A stretch of DNA of 64,000 nucleotides. Origin: Stictocephala bisonia (taxonomy: Eukaryota; Arthropoda; Insecta; Hemiptera; Membracidae). The translations under genes were made by a program, and so were the position numbers. The stretch lies in assembly GCA_035578905.1 (NCBI GenBank), contig JAQJVL010000322.1:62001-126000 (forward strand), written 5' to 3'. The stretch's first letter is position 1, and each line of letters opens with the position of its first letter. The notes beneath the pieces were generated by a model that was not told the DNA's origin, did no database searches, and worked only from the letters and a program-made list of their open reading frames with translations. Below, piece after piece: positions 57,205-64,000 of this stretch.

Positions 57205-60200
57205 CTAGTGAACAAGTTTAGATAACAAGTGTATGTTAATATGGCAATATGTGTATGTTTGGATTAAATACATTACGCACTAAATATAATAACAGTATCG
57301 TGACTTATGATTTAAGAGAACACGGCTGGTTATTTAACATATAATGTCACTGGTCCATTAAATGACTCCTTAGGAAGAAAACGCCTCATTTGAGAGTAGC
57401 CTACATTTATTCATTAAAAATAATGTCTCATTAGTAATCGAAAACATTATCTCATGTATGGGAATGAAACAAAATTTAATACATCAACAATATTTGAAAA
57501 AAGTCTGAATATAATCACAAAAAGCAATAAGTTGTCAAAAATATGTATGGAAAATGTAAAGAATGGGAAAAGGAGCCTTTATAGGGATACATTTTTGTGT
57601 AGATCAACGTTGCTGGGCTACAGAAAAGGCGCATGTATTGTATGCATTACGATACTTTTCTAAATATACTTCCTTACATTACACAAGTTTATTTTCTTAC
57701 AACACTTTTCAATTAGAATGTTTATCATGTCGCAAAATGTTACTTGTAAGGTATCAACACATTTAAAATGAGGTACCAAATTTAATGAAAATGTTCAGTG
57801 CGAATTAATATTTCATTGTTAGTGCAGTAAAATGTAAATTAATTGTTCATTAGTGATAACTGGTTCAGTATATATTATGGGATGAAATTAATGTGCACTT
57901 TGTCACTTGTGATTTTATGATTAATGTAATAGTAGGCTACTATTAGTGGCAACATAATGATCAATAGTGAATGAAAAAGTTCGTTAGTTTTTTTTTAAGT
58001 AGCGTTATTGAATTTTATTTATGATTTTACGGAATATTTCGTTATGCTGTGTGCGGTTCTCTTAATCTCCCCTATGTATCAGCTGTGGTAAACGTACATA
58101 TTTAACTTGCAACAAAAGTAATAAGATCAAAAACGAAGATAGAACAGTTAAAACGGAAATATAAGTAGGTAAGTAAAATAGTAAGTTTAAAGAAATGATG
58201 GCAACCCCCCGGGTCTATGAATACAAGGGGACAAAAATGGGACAGAGAAAATGTTAACTAAAAACTTAACATTCAGCTCATAACATATAGTTATAATATT
58301 AATTCCATTCTAATAGATCTAAATTTTGAAGTATTTTTCTATATCATATACAAAATTTTGTCTGCAATGTTTGGTTTTAAATATGAAAATGATAGCAGTT
58401 CATGACCAAAATTGTATTTGTGTAGATGTGTGGAAGGACCATCCCCATCATGTATTCACGGAAGAATGGGAAGCCCATCAATATAGTGGGTAAAAACTAT
58501 TACTTACAACAAATGTATACGTATCATATAATTTCCTATACGTAAATTGAATACGCATAGTATTTTTAATGTTTGCATATATTTAATAGCTTCGTTTAAC
58601 TACAAAAGTGTCATTATGCTTAAGATATATATAGCATTAAACTGCCTGACATTTTTGTTTTTGAGAAAACAAACCATAATAGAGCGTAAGTATTTAAATT
58701 TTTTTCAGCTAGCAAATATACTTAACTATGGGAGACATAGTTATTTATAACAGCTAGTTAATTAAACGCTAAATTGATATTAGTTAAAGAGGAAAAGTTC
58801 GAAACTATCAACTAATAACCAAATTAATGTATCTCAATGTATGTAATTCAACGAAATATTTCAATGTATTAAATAATATTTATGGTTATATGTATCAAAT
58901 ATTGATAATAACACTGTCAAAAATAAAATTATGAAAGAAATTAGTATGTAAAATCATACATTAATTAACTAAAATAAACAATGATTGATTAAGAAGGAGA
59001 TACACCGGCAAAGTAATATATTTACTGCTTGAGTAGTAGCTGAGAAAACGTCAACTAAATTATTCCTACTTTCGAAGATTAATTGTGCACGGAAGTTGAA
59101 GTGGAATTGGTATTTAATTATAGCTTTCCAAGCATTTCTTTGCAATTAGATCATCTGAAGTTAAACAACCATTCTGTCAAAGACTACGTAAATAGATTAT
59201 TGGTTATGTATTTGAGTCAAATACATTGCTTGGAGTTTAAAATTTAATTTAAAATTTGAAAATAAACTATGATATAAGATGTTTTTGATAATTGTTAAAA
59301 ATAGTAAGAACAATAAAATAATACTTCAAGTAGTAAACAGTTCATATGCTGTATTGAAAATATATCCGTCAGCTTAATAAACTTTAAATTGTCTTAAAGT
59401 ATGGTACACATAAGTTCCATTGATTAAATTTGTTACGAAATGACGCTGAGATGAGATTGGTGAATAGATGTTAAAGAAGGCGAGGAACAAATTGGGTAAG
59501 ATTTGTTTAACAGGAACTCAATATCCTGCTCCATTTGACATCCCTCCGAGCTTTTGTACGAATAAAGAAGCGGAAAATCTAAAGTATATCATATTTATTG
59601 TACGCTGTCAATAGAAAGGAAATTTGTTTCGGGTGGTGATTGGTTGCATAAGAAAAATAAATCGTAAATTTTGACTGAACGTAGTTTTGGCAAATGTGAG
59701 TAAAAAATTGGCTGCCTCGTTCACTCAAAGAAAATATATTGATAATAACCATAAAACTTAACCAACACAATCTTTAAATATTATTTAAATAAATTAATTA
59801 TTAAATAATATATTTAATACTAAAATTAATTATATTAAACAATATATCCTTTTTTTAATTATAAGGGCACTTTATGGATCGTTGGTATTTGAATCCATGG
59901 AATACAAACATTTTCCAACGGCTTACGATCCAAGACACTAGAGGTAGAACTTTTAGCTGGGTTATGTTTATCAGAGAAATTTAGCTTAAAATTGACAATT
60001 AAATACTGCAGCACATTCAAAACTTTCAATGTACACAGTTATTAATGCAAATTTAATTCATTCTGGATTTTAATACGTATATTTCAATAATTTACTTCGT
60101 TAGGCTTCCTCATATTAGCTCATCTATTCAACAAACCATTACTGTTACCTTCATCTTATAGTATCATATCAAAATTGTGTATGGTACAATACAAAATTGT

Positions 60201-60515
60201 TATAATATTTTTACCTTGGCCATTATATATAATAAGAACATTACATACTTTACAATTTATTGTGTCCTAAAAAATAAAGTGTAATGCAAATGTGTGTAAA
60301 TAAAACCTGTCTTCACAATGAAAGATTTATAAAGTTAATTTCATAATTTTTCTTCTCCACGAAGATAGAAACAAATTAAATTTTGTTGAATATTTTTAGT
60401 TATACTTACGGGAAATCGGTTATATTTGTTAAATTCCATTACTTTATTTTTCTACTAACGTTTTAATTAATTTAATTTTCAGGTGAACAACTATATCTCA
60501 ATTACTAACAATTTA
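57205..60515. other. Unassigned AT-rich stretch
   Basis: No gene or repeat recognised over 3.3 kb. The short frames present look random. Confidence 0.5.
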
Positions 60516-60517
60516 AT

Positions 60518-60925
60518 ACCACTGTGCGTGAATGGGTGGGCGGGTGGGTCTATAACACTTTTATATAGGGGTGGGTAGGTGGGTCAATACTACTGTACAT
60601 GTAGGGGTGGACGGGTTGGTCAATACCACTTTACGTGTATGGGTGGGTAGGCTGGCCTTCACCACTGTGCGTGTATGGGTGGGTAAGTGGGTCTATACAA
60701 TTGTATATATAGGGTTGGGTAGGTGGGTCAATACCACTGTACATGTAGGGGTGGGTGGGTTGGGGAATACCACTTTACGTCTATGGGTGGATGGGCTGGT
60801 CTTCACCACTGTGCGTGTATGGGCGGATGAGTGGGTCTATACAACTGTATATATATATATATAGGGGTGGGTAGGTGGGTATGTACCATTGTACATGTAT
60901 GGAAGGGTGGATGGGTCAATAATAC
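60518..60925 (+). repeat. G-rich minisatellite, locus 4, with higher-order structure
   Basis: Units of about 36-37 bp (ACCACTGTACGTGTATGGGTGGGTGG... then GTCAATA or GTCTATA). Four-unit blocks repeat as a higher-order unit of about 143-144 bp: GTCTAT recurs at 60548, 60691 and 60835. GGGTGGGCGGGTGGG at 60534-60548 fits the strongest class of G-quadruplex motif. A short TA run interrupts it at about 60847-60862. The open frame 60571-60864 is a by-product of the repeat. Confidence 0.9.
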
Positions 60926-60929
60926 TGTG

Positions 60930-63900
60930 CTTCCTTTTGACTTGTATCAATTATAGGCTGATAAATCAATTAATAAGGCGATACTCCAGGAGCGAGAATG
61001 TTCCTGTCGTGATAAATAGCCTATATCTCAATTTATTGACTTAACAAAACTACCCTCTACCACTAAATATTACGTACTCTTCTCTATCCATATTACTACT
61101 TGCTTAAAGATCGCTAATTTTTTTAATTCAAATAAACTTATCTTATTTCTATTTTAAAATACTTTCTCCTAAAATTATATATTACATATAATAAAGTGAA
61201 AACGTGCACTGCTTCTTTATCAGGTTTTGAGCAATATAAGTACAGTGACACCATAAAATGAGGAACTGTGCAATTGTCATTAATGATACAGTGAGGCTAG
61301 ATTGGGTAGTTGAACTTCCGTCCTTTATTTCCGGTGACCTGAATACAGTTTCCGCAGTCAGTCTCATTGGACAAGAAACACACCATCCTTCATAATTATA
61401 TAACAGTTATTTAAAAAACAATTTTCTTACATTGTTATTACAGCTGTACTAGAAGTGTTAAAAATTATATTGTTATTAATCAGTAAAAACATATATAAAC
61501 ACTTTATAGTGTATTTGACTACTTATTTAACTCTCCTAAATAGCAGGGTTTATAAACTGTGCAACAAATAGAATTATTAAAACCAATGCGTATTTAAATT
61601 CATTAGTAATCACTGCTTGGTGATGTCTACGTTCCAGTACTATTGTAAGGAGCGGAGATCTATGCTCTCGCTTTGCAGAAGAAGTGTTTTCGGAATTGGC
61701 TTTTCTACTTTCAGCCCCAAGGCGCTCTTCGGATTACAACGACGTATCACTCAGTCTCCAAGCGACCATCCTGGTGTTCGCTAGTATCACACCAGGATCG
61801 TACACGCAAGTAATCGTATAAAATACTTAAATAATATTAAATTTCATTTTAATTTGCTAAGCCTACAAGCTAAAATTAATCCTTTACAACGATAAGATTT
61901 TTTACTCAAACACATGTTACAATTTAGCAAATTAATATAGTCTCTTACATACTGGATCAGCATAGCAATATGTGAATCTGTATGAAGCTCTGATGTATTG
62001 AGTCTGCATATAAATTGCTTTTTAATCTCAACTACCTTTCATTTAGAGTTGCAAATATTTCATAAAAAAACTGTTACCTTTGATGACTGATAGTGTAAAT
62101 AGTTGCAGTTTTTCATTTTAGAGTTTAGAGAGTAGGAAAACTAATAGTATAAAATAACAAATGTTTGTTTAGTGGAAATTGCATGATTTTAATGTTTGAC
62201 TAATGATTTATTTCATACAGTTACATCATTGTACTAACAGTTAATAGAATTACTGAGACTATTACTATAACAATTAATTATGTTACATTTTCAAATGTTG
62301 TTTTGTTTTCTGTAATTAATAAATAGAAACGTTACTACAAGGATTAAATACGAAATACATTGAACAGTTTATCAGTTTTAACAATTTATTAATCATTTTT
62401 TAAGTACGCTTGTACAAATTATTGTATAGATCAGATGATTTTCCATAAAACCCGCTTAGGAGAGCTATAGAAATTATCAAATGTACTATTTAAATTACTA
62501 TTATGTAAAAAGAATGTATACTCTGAAATATTTTACTACAATTAGTTTAGTTATTTATCCGGTTAAAACATTACTTAAAATTACTTGTAAAACTAATTTT
62601 AAAAAGACAAATCATGATTCATTATCATTCATAAATTACTTATATGAAAGTATTAACAAATGTATGCTTTATAGCATATATTTTCCATAATACAAGTGTG
62701 TGTAGCAAATTCTAAAAGCAAGATATATGGCATCGTTAGGGTCCAGTCCCTCTTGTTGCTCTGGATTTATGACTCGACATTTAGTTGAGAACTTAGCTCA
62801 TACTTTCAGGTCCCTTTATAACAGGACCCTTCTTTACATCCTTAAAAACTAAGCTACTTTTTTTTTAAAATGTCGTAGTATAATTGCTAGATCGGCTAAT
62901 ATTTATAAATGTAAAAGGATTATATTTTCTTTACATTATTAAATGGGTAATGTTTGGAAAGACTACCAAAAACATTTTGAAAAAATTCATCAAAAGAAAA
63001 ATTTAACTAAATGATTATACATAGACTATTTTTCATAGGAAACATAAAAAGTTACGTTTTGAAAAAGTCTCATTTTATTTTATTGCAGCTTTGTATTATA
63101 TGATTTTCACTTCACAACTCTTCAATAAACTTAATTGTGCTAATTTACACTCCTGCGTCATTTATGTGCATATACCATTGTAAAATATTGACAGAAATTT
63201 CATTTACTGTGATGGTACGTGATCATTTTTATTTTAAAATAGGATGGAACACAAATATACTAACTAAGTAGTAAACATTCCGTGTTTTTTCTTGATTTAT
63301 GGATAACCCTCGGGCGCCTAAAGAGGCAAAAAGTCCCGGCCAAATTTTGTTATTCGTCTTATATTAATTTATTTGTCTCTGATATTTACTACAAGAAATG
63401 TCCCTATGGGTGAAAAGCGCAATCATGTTTAATGGTTAGCATTTTCTGGTGATTTACCATGACTCAGTGGTACAAGTTCGGTTTTTTTTTAATAGTCTAT
63501 TGGAATAATTGGAACTCAGTATAATGTTTTTAAGATCAGTTATTCAGTGTACAAAGCCAACATATTATAAGTTTTGTCGATCAAACTTCAATTTAAACAC
63601 AAGGTTTTCGTCAATAATGACAATTTTATGATAATATATCAGTGGGAGATATCGGTTGTATGTAGACCATTGGTTAAGTTGATATTTGAGAATCTGATAT
63701 GAATTTGTCTTTTTTACTTTACACATTAATTTTTATTTGCCTTTTTCATGCCGTTACTTCTTATAAGTTAGTAAAATTATAAAAGTAGCATGAACTTCAA
63801 TATAAGTAGCAATTGAATTGGTGAGTTTAAAAAGGGACACATTCCAAAAATGTAGTTTTCGGCAAACTAAAAAAAACTGTTTTCTAGCTACACTAATAGT

Positions 63901-64000
63901 GATACAAAAAAACGTTGTATTGGGGAGTTGTAGCCTTAGATGTGTAACATTCAGACCACATATTAAAAAAATATTTGGTTACAAATTATAACTTATATAA
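60930..64000. other. Unassigned AT-rich stretch with a GC-richer patch
   Basis: No gene firmly recognised. A patch at about 61610-61810 is less AT-rich and contains a 53-codon frame (61623-61784) and a hairpin with 10-bp arms ATCCTGGTGT (61768-61777) and ACACCAGGAT (61789-61798) around an 11-base loop. It could be an exon or an unrecognised repeat. Confidence 0.4.

Noticed and set aside
60571..60864. A 97-codon repetitive protein (GRWVNTTVHVGV-type repeats)
   Set aside because: Product of the 36-37-bp minisatellite and lost at other loci of the same repeat.

Overview
The window looks like gene-poor, AT-rich nuclear DNA of an arthropod, most likely an insect. The evidence is about 39 units of the arthropod telomere motif TTAGG in one array, an R1-clade non-LTR retrotransposon, insect-type pogo and mariner transposons, and several SINE families. 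I found no host protein-coding gene, no genuine tRNA or rRNA gene and nothing prokaryotic. Almost everything recognisable is mobile or satellite DNA.

Layout: 0.2-2.85 kb is a decayed pogo/Tigger-type DNA transposon with repeated operator-like motifs at its ends. 4.0-4.35 kb holds a SINE fragment that stops at an interstitial TTAGG array. 5.98-12.96 kb is a nested structure. Inverted ends next to TTAA (piggyBac-like) enclose an array of a GC-rich 46-bp satellite. That array was invaded twice by the same R1-clade LINE. Both LINE copies join the satellite at the same position of the 46-bp unit, and variant bases shared by the two flanks of each copy indicate short target-site duplications. The second copy keeps a complete 1011-codon ORF2 (endonuclease, reverse transcriptase, C-terminal zinc knuckle) and the end of ORF1. 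The first is 5'-truncated inside the reverse transcriptase and reads in frame with the satellite.

13-41 kb is mostly featureless AT-rich sequence. It carries tRNA-derived SINE pieces (15.2, 17.4, 18.8, 19.4 kb), a deleted Jockey-like LINE (24.5-25.6 kb), a LINE 3' relic (29.8-30.2 kb), SINEs with a 5S rRNA-like internal promoter (31.9, 38.0, 40.1 kb) and copies of a G-rich minisatellite (28.9 and 34.4 kb).

41-64 kb contains tRNA-type SINEs that share one tail (41.4, 48.2, 52.4, 54.5 kb), a 30-unit 19-bp minisatellite (42.7 kb), more G-rich minisatellite (44.5 and 60.5 kb), five copies of a 198-bp satellite (46.2-47.2 kb), a fourth 5S-like SINE (48.7 kb), a 2.26-kb mariner-superfamily element with inverted repeats of about 395 bp (49.9-52.2 kb) and a decayed LINE (56.2-57.2 kb).

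The most interesting part is 5.98-12.96 kb, which looks like a sequence-specific LINE whose target is a satellite carried inside a TTAA-type transposon. All family names rest on motifs read by eye; no database search was run.
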